Source: Cycas panzhihuaensis
Lineage: Eukaryota; Cycadophyta
Assembly: GCA_023213395.1 (NCBI GenBank)
Contig: CM041465.1
Span: forward strand, 6,448,001 to 6,512,000
Length of the DNA stretch: 64,000 nt
Direction of reading: 5' to 3'
The position numbers and the translations under genes were made by a program. Positions 21,886-32,700 of this stretch are shown piece by piece. Numbering within the stretch: position 1 is the stretch's first letter; every line of letters starts with the position of its first letter. Below the pieces are notes generated by a model. That model ran no database searches. It had not been told where the DNA came from and saw nothing but the letters and a program-made list of their open reading frames with translations.

Positions 21886-22440
21886 CATTCCAAAATATGG
21901 TAAAAAATATAGCTTATGACCATTCAAATAAAAGGTCTCTGAACAATGATTCCAACAGTCCAGACGAAAGTTAATTTTGATATTTATGTCAAAAGTTATG
22001 ATCATTTAAAGACTTCAGTTTGCCTATTTTTGGAGGTGTTCTGGTCAACTTCCAGTATTACTTTTAGGTAGGTTTTTCCCCTTTTCTAGCTGACTTCTAT
22101 TACTATCTTTTGGCCGCCTATTTAAGGAGGATTTGTAGCCTCATTTGATCATCATCGGAGAAGTCTTGGATTGCATTATTTTCGGCCCTTTTGAGGAGCT
22201 TTGTGGAGGGTACCTCGCCTCAAAGAGGGATTTATTATCAACAATAATTGCGGAGTCATTTGGTAATCTTGTGTCTATTTAGTTTATATTCATTTCATAC
22301 TACTTTATATTTGCATGTCATAAGTATTTGAATTTATTTGTATTATTTCTCTCTTGATTGAAAATTTTGCAAGTGCATTTGGTGGATATTTTCCCTATTT
22401 TTGGTAAAATTTCTTAGAAGAATTCTGTAAGACTGCTACA
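21881..22440 (+). repeat. T1 3' LTR
   Basis: Begins TGTAGCATTCC after the polypurine tract AAGGGGAGGGGAAT (21867-21880) and ends GACTGCTACA. 560 bp. Confidence 0.85.
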
Positions 22441-23190
22441 ACATCAGCATGTCAACATTTAAAAAATACATGCAATATATAAAAAAACATTGAAAAAAAA
22501 AGAATATTGTAGTTCAATGCAAAAAAAAGAAAACACATAAATGAAACATGTCAAAAATGTATCTTCAACCTGTATATAAATTTATACCATTAAAATTAGC
22601 CAACAAGCATCTACAACTTGTGAATGGCTTCTCTCCCTTGAAGATTACAACTACTTTTGTCTACTCAACAGTACCCAGACGACTTTGTTTGAAAACAACT
22701 ACTATAAGGGAGCACCTCTGCATGAACACCAACAACCTACAATATCTAACATCATCCTATTTCTTCTCTTCCCTTCTTCATAAGTTGTTCCTGCAACTCA
22801 ATGATCTCAGTTGCTTCTCTACCAACTTATCTTGAAGATGTTGGATTGTTTTATCCTTCATAGTTGCTTACCTTGCCACTTCCTGCAATTGTTGCCCCAT
22901 TTCTTCATTAAATTTTGTCAAATTCAATACCTTTTCTCTTTCTTTTTTTCACCAATCCCTCTTCCAATTATTTCACTTTTACATGTATACTTGTTGATTC
23001 ATCATAATTATCAAGAGCTTCTTTAAGCAAGTCTATTTTCCCTTTCCTAAACTATATTTTCTATTTTTCAAATTCTTCCAACAAGGAGAATTGTGCTCAA
23101 AGCATATTGTGTGTTCAATAGCTCCTAGCATATTGTGTGTTCAATAGCTCCTAGCACATCAGTACTAACAAAATGGGTCCCAACATCTAT
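22441..23190. other. No gene seen; possibly an antisense LTR
   Basis: AT-rich DNA with only short frames. On the minus strand it lies just downstream of a G-rich tract (23190-23205) and would begin TGTTGGGACCC, so it may be an LTR of the element that contains the coiled-coil frame. I found no second copy to prove this. Confidence 0.35.
23101..23152. repeat. 26-bp tandem duplication
   Basis: AGCATATTGTGTGTTCAATAGCTCCT-type unit: 23101-23126 is repeated exactly at 23127-23152. Confidence 0.95.
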
Positions 23191-23205
23191 CCCCCCCCCC
23201 TTCTT
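23190..23205 (-). other. G-rich tract, possible polypurine tract
   Basis: The minus strand reads AGAAGGGGGGGGGG, then ATAGATGTTGGG. The same GGGATAGATGTTGG pattern marks the polypurine tract and LTR start of Gypsy A and C. This suggests an antisense LTR element ending here. Confidence 0.5.
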
Positions 23206-23220
23206 TTAGCTTTGAGTGTC

Positions 23221-24160
23221 TCACTCAGAAGGTGCGGCCTGGTCTGAAACTAAAGATGTAGTTCCAACTGGAACTGGAGATGTTTTGGAATATAGAGGGT
23301 CTGACCCTACTTTGCACCACCATTTGCGATTTTTGTGACTGACTACATCGACACATTGTAGTATTCTCTCATAACGTTCTTTTTCTTCCTCAAGCTGAGT
23401 TGAGAAATTTGACCTATTGTTCTGAATTTCTGAGTAGTTGCTCATTCTGACGGAGAAGTTCTTCTAATGCACTAACCCGTTGGATATGATAGACCTCCCG
23501 ATTGTACATTTCTTGATTTGTTTTTAGCAATTGACTGCATTCCCCTTCCTTTCTTTGCAATAATTCTTTTGTTTCCCGCAAGTTGTTCAAGTCCTTCTAT
23601 AACTGATCTTCCTTTTTGCAACAATTCTTTTGTTTCCTACAAGTCCTTCTATAGTTGATCATAACTGTCTATTTTATGATAGTTATCTTCAATCTTCTTC
23701 ATGAATGATCCTTGAGCTTCTACTACTGCTTGATACTCGTCCACTAAGCTTACCATACATGCATATTGATTTTTAATGATCTATAGATCAATGGAGGTTG
23801 TTGCTTCCTATTGCTTCTTTGGTTTTGGTTCTGGCCTAGGTGGAACATCCACTCCTAGTACTCCAAGTAGTTCGCATTGTGTTGCTTCACTGTCTATAAT
23901 GGGAGATGTCGAAATATTAACATCGGTGTTGCATCATGGGTGTCCCCATCAATAGGTGGTGTAGAATCACTACTTGTGTCTACTTCCTCATTCTCCTTGC
24001 TTGTGCTAAGATCTAAGTAGTCAGTAATATAGTCCTCATCACAGTCATCGGAAGAAGCAATCGAAGATTCATCTATTTCGCATACCATCACAACTTTGTA
24101 TTTGTTTGTTTGTTTTGTTTTGCCTTCCTTTTGAACTTTTAGACATTTTCTTTGGTGTGG
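23221..24160 (-). pseudogene. Degraded antisense frame with acidic and coiled-coil parts
   Basis: Read from 24160 to 23221 on the minus strand, the frame begins MSKSSKGRQNKTNKQ and passes a frameshift. It continues with an Asp/Ser/Glu-rich stretch (ESSIASSDDCDEDYITDYLD), then a long heptad-rich region (VDEYQAVVEAQ, EYQ/ETKELLQ repeats, ALEELLRQNEQLL). It ends near LVSDQAAPSE at 23221, just before the G-rich tract. Several stops and frameshifts are present. I do not recognise it. Position before a polypurine-like tract suggests an accessory ORF of an LTR element. Confidence 0.5.
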
Positions 24161-24420
24161 AAGAATCCTTAAGAAATGTAGAGAGCAACAAAATCGTTGA
24201 ACTTTTTATTAATCCTAGTAGATGAAATTTTTCATAACAAAATCTCAATAAACACACAATGAAGTTAAAGTTTGATTGTCCCCATATAACGAGTTGATGT
24301 AATGATGTCTTTAGGTTTTTTGAGATGAAAGCGGACCAATTGTAAATTGTCCCCTTCATGAGTCCTTGAAGATACGGGATTGTCCACCAACGCATTACAA
24401 CATTGTTCTTCCAAAAGTCC

Positions 24421-24615
24421 TGAACACATAAGTGCAGAAAGAACTCTCAATATTTCATTAATAAAAGAATGAATCTATAAATACATTATATCTTGTACAA
24501 GATAAACGGCAACCGCTCAATGCGATCTTGCCACTTGTCATTTTGAGGGAGAAAGGGAAAGTGATACATGACCCTCATAATGTGTTTTGAATACACTTTA
24601 ATCTTTACAAAGTAT
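24421..24615 (-). repeat. Copia-4 3' LTR, distal part
   Basis: The minus strand continues the LTR that starts at 45473 (TGTTAGAAGTAATG) and is cut at 45433 by Gypsy A. This part runs to ...TTATGTGTTCA at 24421. The AGTAT at 24611-24615 is the target-site duplicate of A. The complete LTR would be about 231 bp. A TATAATGTATTTATA stretch near 24480 may be promoter sequence. Confidence 0.8.
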
Positions 24616-25446
24616 TGTTGGAGCATAATGTGACACGTTGGGCTATGGGCAACCAGAGAGGAGCCAACTTTCCTTGAACTGTGCAGGTACAGACCGTACG
24701 GAAGTACGTATGCAGTGAAAAATGGAGAATCTAGCATTCTGGGTACGTATGACAGGTGCGTACCTGGTAAGGTACGCAACATCATACGCACCTTGGCGTA
24801 ACTCAGCGAGCAGGATCGTGACGCTTGGAAAGACCGACGAAGGGAGCACGAGTGACATCAGACATACGTACGGACGTACGGACGAGTTAAGACAACGATT
24901 AAGGAATCTAATCAATGGATAGGAAGAGGTACGCATGATGGAAAAGGTACGGTTATGATAGACAGTCATAACCCTTCAGCGAAGAGACACCAAGGAGCGT
25001 ATTTATGTGACTTCCTAAGGGCCATTCGGTTAGGGTGAGAGCCCAGTATACTGCTACATATTGGTATAGAGACCAGTACGCATGGAAGCAGCCTGAAGCC
25101 GTGTATTTTGATGGGTACCTCCTGGGTACGCATGTGACAGATTCATTGTATAAGGCTGGAATGCACAGGGAATGCATTCCAGCACCTTGTATAAAAGAAA
25201 TATTGCTTAATGAAATAAGAAGTTACGTGGAAACTGTGTATTCTCTGTGTTGCAAGGACTAAATGTGGAATATGTGCTGATTTCTGTACTGTTGTGTGCT
25301 ATTGTGATATAAGTATGTGGAAACATTAATAATCTGTGGAATATATGTGGATATTGATGTTGATTGTGTCCTAAGCTAGACTATAACTTGTGTTACCTTG
25401 ACAAGTGTACCTTTCCCATAAGTGCAGTGGGAAATCTAAGTCAACA
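24616..25446 (+). repeat. Gypsy A 5' LTR
   Basis: TGTTGGAGCATAATG...ATCTAAGTCAACA. The first half is packed with GTACG-type motifs. Near 25155-25183 is a hairpin-capable dyad, GCTGGAATGCA/TGCATTCCAGC. A TATAAAA follows at 25190-25196. The 3' LTR is 17 bp shorter, with differences mostly as small indels. Confidence 0.95.
25155..25196 (+). promoter_or_regulatory. Dyad and TATA box in Gypsy A LTR
   Basis: Perfect 11-bp inverted repeat (25155-25165 and 25173-25183, 7-base loop), then TATAAAA at 25190. The dyad core GGAATGC...GCATTCC is also found in the LTRs of B and C. Promoter role is inferred from the TATA box. Confidence 0.6.
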
Positions 25447-25447
25447 T

Positions 25448-25464
25448 TGGTTCCGTTGCCTACG
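25448..25464 (+). other. Gypsy A primer-binding site
   Basis: TGGTTCCGTTGCCTACG, one base after the LTR. The same sequence follows the 5' LTR of C (54595) and, on the minus strand, of B (38217). It resembles the TGGCGCCGTTGCC type used by many plant Gypsy elements with two changes; I cannot name the tRNA with certainty. Confidence 0.75.
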
Positions 25465-25586
25465 TCTATTAAGGAGGGACAGGGCCCAGGAGTCTCGAAA
25501 AGAGGAATGTGTAAAGGGCAGAGGACCTTGGTTGTTGTCATGATGGCAGGCTGTAACTAAGCCTTCGGCAGCCAGGGGACCTTCCA

Positions 25587-27340
25587 ATGCCACCTAAGAG
25601 GCCTCAAAGTCGGAAGAGCCACAAAAGGATACTTCACCCAAAGGGAAGGAAACAAGCAGACAAAGGGCATTACAATGGTCGAAAGAATCAAAATTGAGAA
25701 GGGCAAGGAGATTAAGTTCGCAGAACAACGAGACTAAGGGACAGTCCGTTGAAGAATCTGAGGCAAGTGGAGCCCAGACACCTCACGAACAAGAAGAGGG
25801 AACTAATTGCGAACGTATGGTGTTAACACCAGCCCCAATCAAGGATGACCTGTTTAGCCCAGAATATGAAGAAAAACCAAAGGTGGATGAAGAATATAAA
25901 GACACGGTAACAAAAGAGGGAAGTATACCTGTGGAGGACAGTCCGAAGGACCTAAGTGACAGCGAGAAGAAGGCGGAGGAAGGTCCCTTCGCATATTGGG
26001 AAAATAAGCTCACAAGACAACTTTTTGAGGATTCATCAGAAAAGCGATCTAATCAATCAAATACAACAATGACACCATTAACAATACAAGTACCAGGTGT
26101 AGTAGAACCTATACATATTAAAACCCCATTTAAGAATCCGTTATTTGGGAAGGATAATACTGCAGTAGGCACTCCAAGTACATCCCCAAAGGAGGAGAAA
26201 AGGGAAGAATCACCACTAGGTGGGACACCATTACAATCCCCCAAGATGGATGATTACAGAGACTTTGGAAAGCGGATTTTCAACGACACTTCGGATGCAG
26301 CCGAACATGTATACCTCTTTCAGAATCCGATTGACGTGAAGAAGATTACAGATGAGGATGAGATAAAAGCTTTATTCGCATAATCGAGGGAGTATCGTTG
26401 GCATGGTACAAAGAAGTAAACAAGAATGACTCATGGGCGAAAATCAAGAAATCCTTCGAAGAAAGATTCCAGAAATTCCGTAGCAACGAAGCAATGGAAA
26501 TTGCCTTAAGGGAGATCAAACAAAGGCTGGGAGAATCAGTGTTAACTTATATCAGCAGAATGAAAATCATTGCGCGGCCAGTATGATAAACGAAACGGTA
26601 ACTGACCACAATATGAAGAATTATTTTGTTAGGGGATTGAATGAAAAACTGAGAGCCATGATGCATGCCCATTCGTTAAAATCATTTAAAAATGCTCAAG
26701 ATTTAGCATTGGACTTTGAAATGGAGATGGATGCACAGGCAGGAGGACACGACTCCCTCCTATTAAGATTGCAAGAGGAAATCAAGGAACTCAAGCAAAA
26801 CCAGTATAATCGACCCTTCCGCTGTGGGAGTAGCAGAAGAGGAATCAGAACTGGAAGCCCTAAGAAAGGAAGTGGCGAGGTTAAAAATAAGAAATAGTAG
26901 AGAAGAAGAAATGACAAAGAAAAAAGACCATGCAGGCGGAGTGACCAAATGGTGCCATATCTGTGAGGAGAATTCACATACGACTAAAGAATGTGAACTT
27001 AATCCAAAGAATAGCGCGTTGCACCAAAGGGACAAATGGTGCCACATATGCGATGTAGATACGCATATGACTAAAGATTGCTTCTATAATCCCAGAGGGA
27101 AAGCCTACAGAGGATGAGGTAGGGGAAGGGGAGGCAACCCACCTCGGAATGTTTACACAACGAGGGGTACATGACCCTCGAGAAAGAAACAACCAATGGG
27201 AAGATGCCTCATTTGTTTACAATTTGGGCACTGGAAGTCCAAATGCCCAACTAAACAAGAATACTGACGAAACCATTCATATGCAAAGAATCATGCCCAA
27301 GTGAGCATAAAATAGAGGATTGTAAAGGGAAGGCCAAAGC
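25587..27340 (+). pseudogene. gag: Gypsy A gag, broken
   Basis: ATG 25587 matches the MPPKRP start of B, but a 1-base loss shifts the frame within 10 codons. The correct frame resumes at about 25694 and runs to a stop at 26383 (near the capsid-like core). The core itself (LAWYKEVNKNDSW...IKKSFEERFQKF) is at 26374-26469, in a shifted frame. The following region has EALRKEVARLKIR-type coiled coil. Four CCHC knuckles lie at 26953-26994, 27040-27081, 27205-27246 and 27282-27323. An RGRGRGG-type basic stretch lies between the second and third. C has the best-preserved version. Confidence 0.88.
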
Positions 27341-27350
27341 CACTAACCTA

Positions 27351-28706
27351 ATGACGATTATACCGGAAAGTAAAAATGTAAAACTCCAAAATAAACAGAA
27401 GGAGAAACAAAACGGAGAATGCCCGGATTCACAAACAGAAATAAATCGGTTTAAACAAGCAAAACAAGTGTTGGATGACTTAGCTCAAGAAGAAAATGCA
27501 TTACCAATGGGGAAACCAGAAACCAAATATGTATACGTATGGAAAAATAAGCAAAAAGAAAAAGGAAACATACCAGAAGAACCAAAGGTGCAGCCTCAGA
27601 TGGTGCAGATGGAAGAATTATTCAAAGGATTACCAGCGGAGGATATTCCGAGAATGCTGTTGTTGATGGAGAATTTGGTAAAACAGCTACAATTAACTAT
27701 CCCCCTATGCCAAGTAATTGATTGGATTAAAGGAGGAATATTACAACGCGGAATTACAAAAAGTTTAAAGAAAGTAATGCCATCATTCGACATGGATCCT
27801 ATGGTGACAATGATGGTATTGGGAGAAACATTCCCAAAAGTAATTGTCGTGAGGCGCCTTGCCAACGTATTACCTGCTTCAACATGGCGAAACCTGGGAA
27901 GCCCAAAGTTGGAGGCAGCAACATATTCGTTAAAGTTGGCCAACGAATTATTAGTGTGACCTATGGGAAGATTAGTCGACATCAAGGTGGATGTGGCAAG
28001 AATTATCGTAAAGATTGACTTTACCATCGTAGAAACAAAAAGAGGGGCAATACCCTATCCAACATTATTGGGGAGGCCTTGGCTATACAAGACCCAGTGC
28101 CTCCAAAATTGGAGGAATGTGACTTTCACCTTGTCAGATAATGGGAACAAAGTAGTATTACCAATGCTGGGAAGAAGTTCCATTGAAATGATACCAGACG
28201 AGGGATCTAGTACGACCGTCGTAAGTGAAACAACGACCTCTTCCCTCGATGAAGAAAACCTCTACCATACTGCTGAGGAGCCCACGAAATCGATCAATTA
28301 CCAAGAGGAAGAACTGACTTATTTTGGAGAAATATACAACTCTTCAAACGACGAAAATGGAATGAGATTTGTGGACTATTGGCTACAGGACGCCTATGAA
28401 GTAAACTCCTCCTCTTATAGATGTAATTTATTGTCTAAATGTGTAACTAAAGACATTAATGATAATTTAGATTCTTTTGAATATATAATGACTAATGACA
28501 GTTTAAGGGATAATAGCCAACTAGACCAAAAACCCCCTAGCATACCTAGTATTTTTCATAGTTTTATAGTAGCTAATAGTAACCCTGACCTTCCTTCTAC
28601 ATCAGGCGTGGGTCCTGAGGTAGATTCCCTATCTCCCCCTTTATTACAACCCGGGGAAGGAAGTAACATTCCTTCCTCCTCTTCCTTAGAAGTATACCCA
28701 CCCAGC
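27351..28706 (+). pseudogene. pol: Gypsy A protease and acidic spacer, broken
   Basis: A 202-codon frame (27351-27959) leads into protease. Where C reads VIVDGGAAINVLP, A reads VIVVRRLANVLP (about 27839-27870), so the catalytic Asp and both Gly are gone through a 3-base loss and substitutions. The frame continues to the LLGRPWLY block near 28070. It then enters an Asp/Ser-rich, Pro-rich spacer (28190-28706), cut by the insertion of B at 28707. Confidence 0.85.
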
Positions 28707-29536
28707 TGTTGACTTATAGATTCCACACCCTTCGTGGAATCAATGCACTTGTCAAGGTTACACAGCGCTATAGTCTAGTTTTAGGACACTGTCAACATGG
28801 TTATACACATACATTCCACATATATTCCATATATAATTCATGTAATGGTACATGCAGATGTAATTCAATACATATTTCAAAGACATCATCAACATACATC
28901 AAGAATGCATCAATTTCCACATAACTCTCCTTTTATTAATTCAACAGTTCATTTACACAGGGGTTGGAATGCGTTCCTGAGCATTCCAAAGAAAGATACG
29001 CCCTCTGTTACATATGCGTACCGGATGGTACTTATCATGCACTCATGCTCCAATCCTACCGTCATGCGTCATCATCCGCACCTTTGCGTACTCTTGATCT
29101 CGGCCTCACCCTAACTAGGTGAATCATGCGTACCTCCTTAAGTACTCCTGTTGGTACCTTTTGGCTGAAGGGTTATGACTGCCTATCATAACCGTACCCC
29201 TTCACCATGCGTGCCTCTTCAATTAATGCGCACTCTTCACTTAATCTCTTTGGTTACCCTTAATTAATTCTTCCTTTGGTTCCGATGCGCACGCACGCGT
29301 CGTGCATCTTCCTGTGTCTTCACCGTCCCTCGAGTAATGCGCATCGCCGCTGCTTCAGCCATGCTCCGCCATCGGTATGTTCTGTCATGCGTGCCCGTGC
29401 ACGCACTGCCATACGACCTGAATGCTGTTTTTACGCGTTACTGCTCGTACCTCCATACGGTCCGCACTGCACAACCCAAAGTTATCTCGACCTACCGGGT
29501 CCTCACACGACCATTGAGTCAATTTTGATGCCAACA
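28707..29536 (-). repeat. Gypsy B 3' LTR
   Basis: On the minus strand TGTTGGCATCAAAATTG...ATAAGTCAACA. The AT-rich half (28707-28950) is nearly identical to 38219-38460; the GC-rich half differs by many small indels. The dyad TTGGAATGC/GCATTCCAA lies at 28964-28989. Confidence 0.94.
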
Positions 29537-29549
29537 TCTATCCGGGGTC
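29537..29549 (-). other. Gypsy B polypurine tract region
   Basis: The minus strand reads GACCCCGGATAGA just before the LTR, the counterpart of GACCGGGGATAGA in A and C. It is less pure than usual. Confidence 0.6.
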
Positions 29550-29596
29550 AATAGCTATGGGTTTGAGCATCCTTGCTCAACAAAACTCCAAAAGTC

Positions 29597-30689
29597 AAAA
29601 ATTTCGGGTATCCCTCGCCCACTGCTTCAAGGCGGCTCCCGCCTTTGGTTGTCCTGCAATTTCTTCATTTATTTGTGTCAGGGTAGCTATGATGGCGTCC
29701 TTTTCCTTGATCTTCTCCTCAAGAGTCGCTATTTCGCTTTGTACCGCCTCCATATCCCGAATCATCTCATAATTGGCCCCGCCTTGTCGTGGTGGTGTAG
29801 GCGGTGCCGAGGGTTCTCCAACCTCTTCCTGCTGGGAAGTCTTCCCAATCTTCCTGTGGATGCTTCTGCCTCCTCCTTCTCTTCTTCTGACTCTTCCTCT
29901 CCTTTCCTCCTCTTCCCACGTCGATGGACAACTTGCTTTGTCCTGTGAGGAATAGGTGTACCTGGTTTTTGTAACTGTAAGTACTTTCGCATTTGTTTCA
30001 ATTCTCCTTTTAAGTTCCATCTTGGTAGTCGTGTTCCGGGAACTCGCAACCCTTGTTTAATAATTGGCTCAGGAGAAATAGTGGTTACGGTTAGTTGGAC
30101 TTAGGACCTCGGTAAAATAGAATAGCCGGAAGCAATGAAGGATGGCGAAAGGGTTGTGTCACGATTTCTTGTAATCTTTGCCTCATATTTTACGCTAAAA
30201 ATTCGGACCAATTCATTCTTTCTCCATCCCGAATTTGTAAGAGTACCGCATCATACCTCCACGAATGTAGGTATATTTTCTCTTTGACAAAAATCGGAAT
30301 TAATTACCTTAGCCACCCAACGCAATTTGATATCCATGATGTCGGCTACCCTAATTCCGCGACATTATCTCGGGTGTTAGGATGGCATAATTTTTTCATC
30401 CACATTTCCTGCCCACCTCGACCTCTTGGCTCCCAATGGAACTTCACCCTCCTTGGGAAGTCCTGTAATTGTCTGCACTATTTCTGCATCCAATTTAGCT
30501 TTGCCATTGCTTGCTTTTAGGGTCAACGTGGTTTGGTCCATTAACCGTGGGTCATAATACATGGGATTGCAGAAAATATAGTCTGTCCATCCTGCCTGCT
30601 TGATCTTCGTCTGAAATGCCACTGGTAGGGCTTGGAGGTCTGTTTGACTTAGGAATGTATGCCTCTTGGTAGCCTACCGTACTCATAAT
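29597..30689 (-). pseudogene. Gypsy B extra ORF after integrase, broken
   Basis: The minus-strand ATG near 30689 starts MSTVGYQEAYIP, matching MKTVGCQETFIP in C. After a frameshift a clear block follows (30377-30622): KIKQAGWTDYIFCNPMYYDP and ITGLPKEGEVP. The middle is degraded. The C-terminal part (29595-30049) has a basic/acidic linker, SAPPTPP, and the coiled-coil end EEKIKEKDAIIATLTQINEE, the same as in A and C. Function unknown. Conservation of both ends against a diverged sister element argues for a real protein. Confidence 0.75.
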
Positions 30690-30879
30690 GGCTGTGGATT
30701 TCCAAAAGTAAAACAGAAAACCTAAGCGCACTTAGAGAACCGCACATACGCATTCTCCGAGGAACGCTTGTCGCTTCACCGCTCGTCACCGTGATGCGTG
30801 CAGAGCAAACCCTTGCGCGCCGTGGTCCGTTCCGCTCTGTGTACCGCACTGGAATGTTCGCAGGTACGTAATAATTTGT

Positions 30880-31310
30880 CGTTTAGCGTATTTTGTCTTA
30901 TACGTGCCCTTGGTACGTATATCTTTGCTTAAAAATCTTTGTCACAGCGACTCGACACGTACTTTCTTTGGTGCGTATAGCACACATAGCCCTTTAAGTC
31001 TCTTTTACATGCTATGCACTGGACACGTACGTCGTTGGTACGTATAATGTATAACTCGAGTTTACGCCTCCCGTAATTTGTGCGCACTGCTCACGTACTT
31101 TTCCGTGCACGTATAATGTAATTGAGTCACTTAAAATTATTTCTACTATGTTCCTTTCCACAGACTTTTCTGCACGCATAGTATAATTCAGAGCCACTTT
31201 TTCCATTATGCGTATTTTTATGAATTGCTTGGTACGTATAGTATATTTTCCACTTTTATCACCGTCCAATCAGACAGACCGGTAACGCACTGCTTTGGTA
31301 CGCACTGTAA
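30880..31310 (-). repeat. Gypsy B short-repeat tract between integrase and extra ORF
   Basis: Degenerate units of about 60-80 bp built around GTACGTATA and TACGTAC, with AT-rich filler. Counterparts in A (42880-43180) and C (61740-61990) have the same layout but different spacing. Confidence 0.65.
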
Positions 31311-31569
31311 TTCGCTTGTATGTCGATGTATTCCTCCGGTTTTTCTTGGATTATCCGCTTTGTTTATATCGTAATTGAGTTATGGTTATTTTATTTTTCC
31401 AATTTTTTCAATTTTATATCCATACCGAACGGATCATGGCTCGTGATCAAGGCGATCGATTGCCTCAATATCATGCAATACTCTATGGTACAACCACCGA
31501 TCCTACCGGTGACCTGGCTACCGATATAGGACTTGAGTCTGCTACCATTTACCCGTGTTGGTAGCAGAG

Positions 31570-32700
31570 GTCCGTCGATTTCTCGCGACCGAACCATTTT
31601 CGAAAATTTTTCTGCGATGTATGGTCCTAACCATCGCATCTTGAGTTTACCGGTGTGTTTTGAATTTCTTTGTCGATAGCAATACGTGATCACCCTCATG
31701 GAATTGTGGTTTCGCAGATAGCGGTCATGCCACGCCTTTTGTCGCCTTTTTCTATATGTCGCACCCAATTCGCTAGATGTCGCGCTTTCTTCCAACCGTA
31801 TTAAATCTTCCGATCGTTGTTCCGTGGATCGGCGGTCGTCGAGTCGGCATTGTATTGCCACCGCAGTCGGGTATCTCGAACTCGCTTGGAAGAATGGCTT
31901 CGTGCCATACACCGCTTGAAATGGTGTTTGCCCCACCGATCGCTTATACGTCGCATTTAAAAGCCCATAGGACGGAAGGTAACTTCTACCCAACTGATCT
32001 GCCGATGTCGCATATCTTCCGTAAGCTTTCGATTATCTTGTTGGAGCTCGCTTGACCATTGGCTCGGGATAGTATGGGGTTGATTTCGATGGGCGATCAT
32101 GAAGGCGCTTGTCAATGCTTTCATGGTTTGGTTGAGGAAATGGGCACCTTGGGCACTCACAATCTCCAAGGGGCATCCAAATCTCGTGATTATCACCTCG
32201 CATGTAAATCTTGCCGTGCTTTCAGACCCGGCTTTCCTCAATGCACGTGCTTCTACCCACTTTGTCGTGTAGTCGGTGGCTACTAGAATATATCGAGCGC
32301 TTGATCGTCGTTGCCGGGTTTGATTGGCCCCACAAAGTCGAGTCCCCACTTTTCAAGCGGTGCCAAGGGTAGTATAGGATGCAACGGGTGGAAATCGCTT
32401 GCTAGGTTTCCCCACTGCTTGGCAGTGGTCGCATGCTTGAACCCATTTCTTCACATCGTCGAACATTGATGGCCACCAGAATCCCGACGTCAAGATTTTC
32501 CGCCATGTGGCCATTTTCCCCATGTGGCCACCTGCTACGCCTTCATGTGCCTGCGACATAATCTGATTTGTCTCATGCTGTCGAACACAACGTCGCAATA
32601 TGTCATCTGGTCCCAATTTATACAATTCTCCACTAATAAGCTGGTACGGCTCCGCTTTTCTAATGAAATTCCTTCTTCCCGCACGGTCTAATTCTGCTGG
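31570..32700 (-). pseudogene. pol: Gypsy B integrase, broken
   Basis: Minus-strand blocks in order: zinc domain (HETNQIMSQAHEGVAGGHMG...CDHCQAVGKP, 32353-32620), then catalytic-core pieces RYILVATDYTTKWVEA and GCPLEIVSAQGAHFLNQ, where the second Asp (SDQ) reads SAQ. Then VGQTPFQAVYGTKP and the C-terminal GPY/F-like KMRWLGPYIAEKF and GPLLPTRVNGSRLKSYI (to about 31570). Several frameshifts are present. Loss of the catalytic Asp alone would disable it. Confidence 0.85.

Larger units (their letters stand above)
19785..22440 (+). mobile_element. T1: small non-autonomous LTR element with gag-like ORF, no pol
   Basis: 5' LTR (about 19785-20354), primer-binding site, internal 1.5 kb and 3' LTR (21881-22440). 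The internal part is too short for pol. The two LTRs differ visibly (roughly 10-15% by eye) and the first 20 bp of the left LTR do not match, so insertion is old or the left end was remodelled. The CTTCGAGGGCGAAG block before the polypurine tract recalls the 3' end of Gypsy chromovirus pol, suggesting a deletion derivative of such an element. Confidence 0.75.

Noticed and set aside
24643-25262. Open frames on both strands within the Gypsy LTRs
   Set aside because: They fall wholly inside LTR sequence that recurs at 44619, 53769 and 63430, and the frames are not kept between copies.
29276-29554. Small ORFs rich in His, Arg and Cys in the B LTR region
   Set aside because: They are shadows of the GC-rich LTR half; the mate LTR at 38219 breaks the frames with indels.
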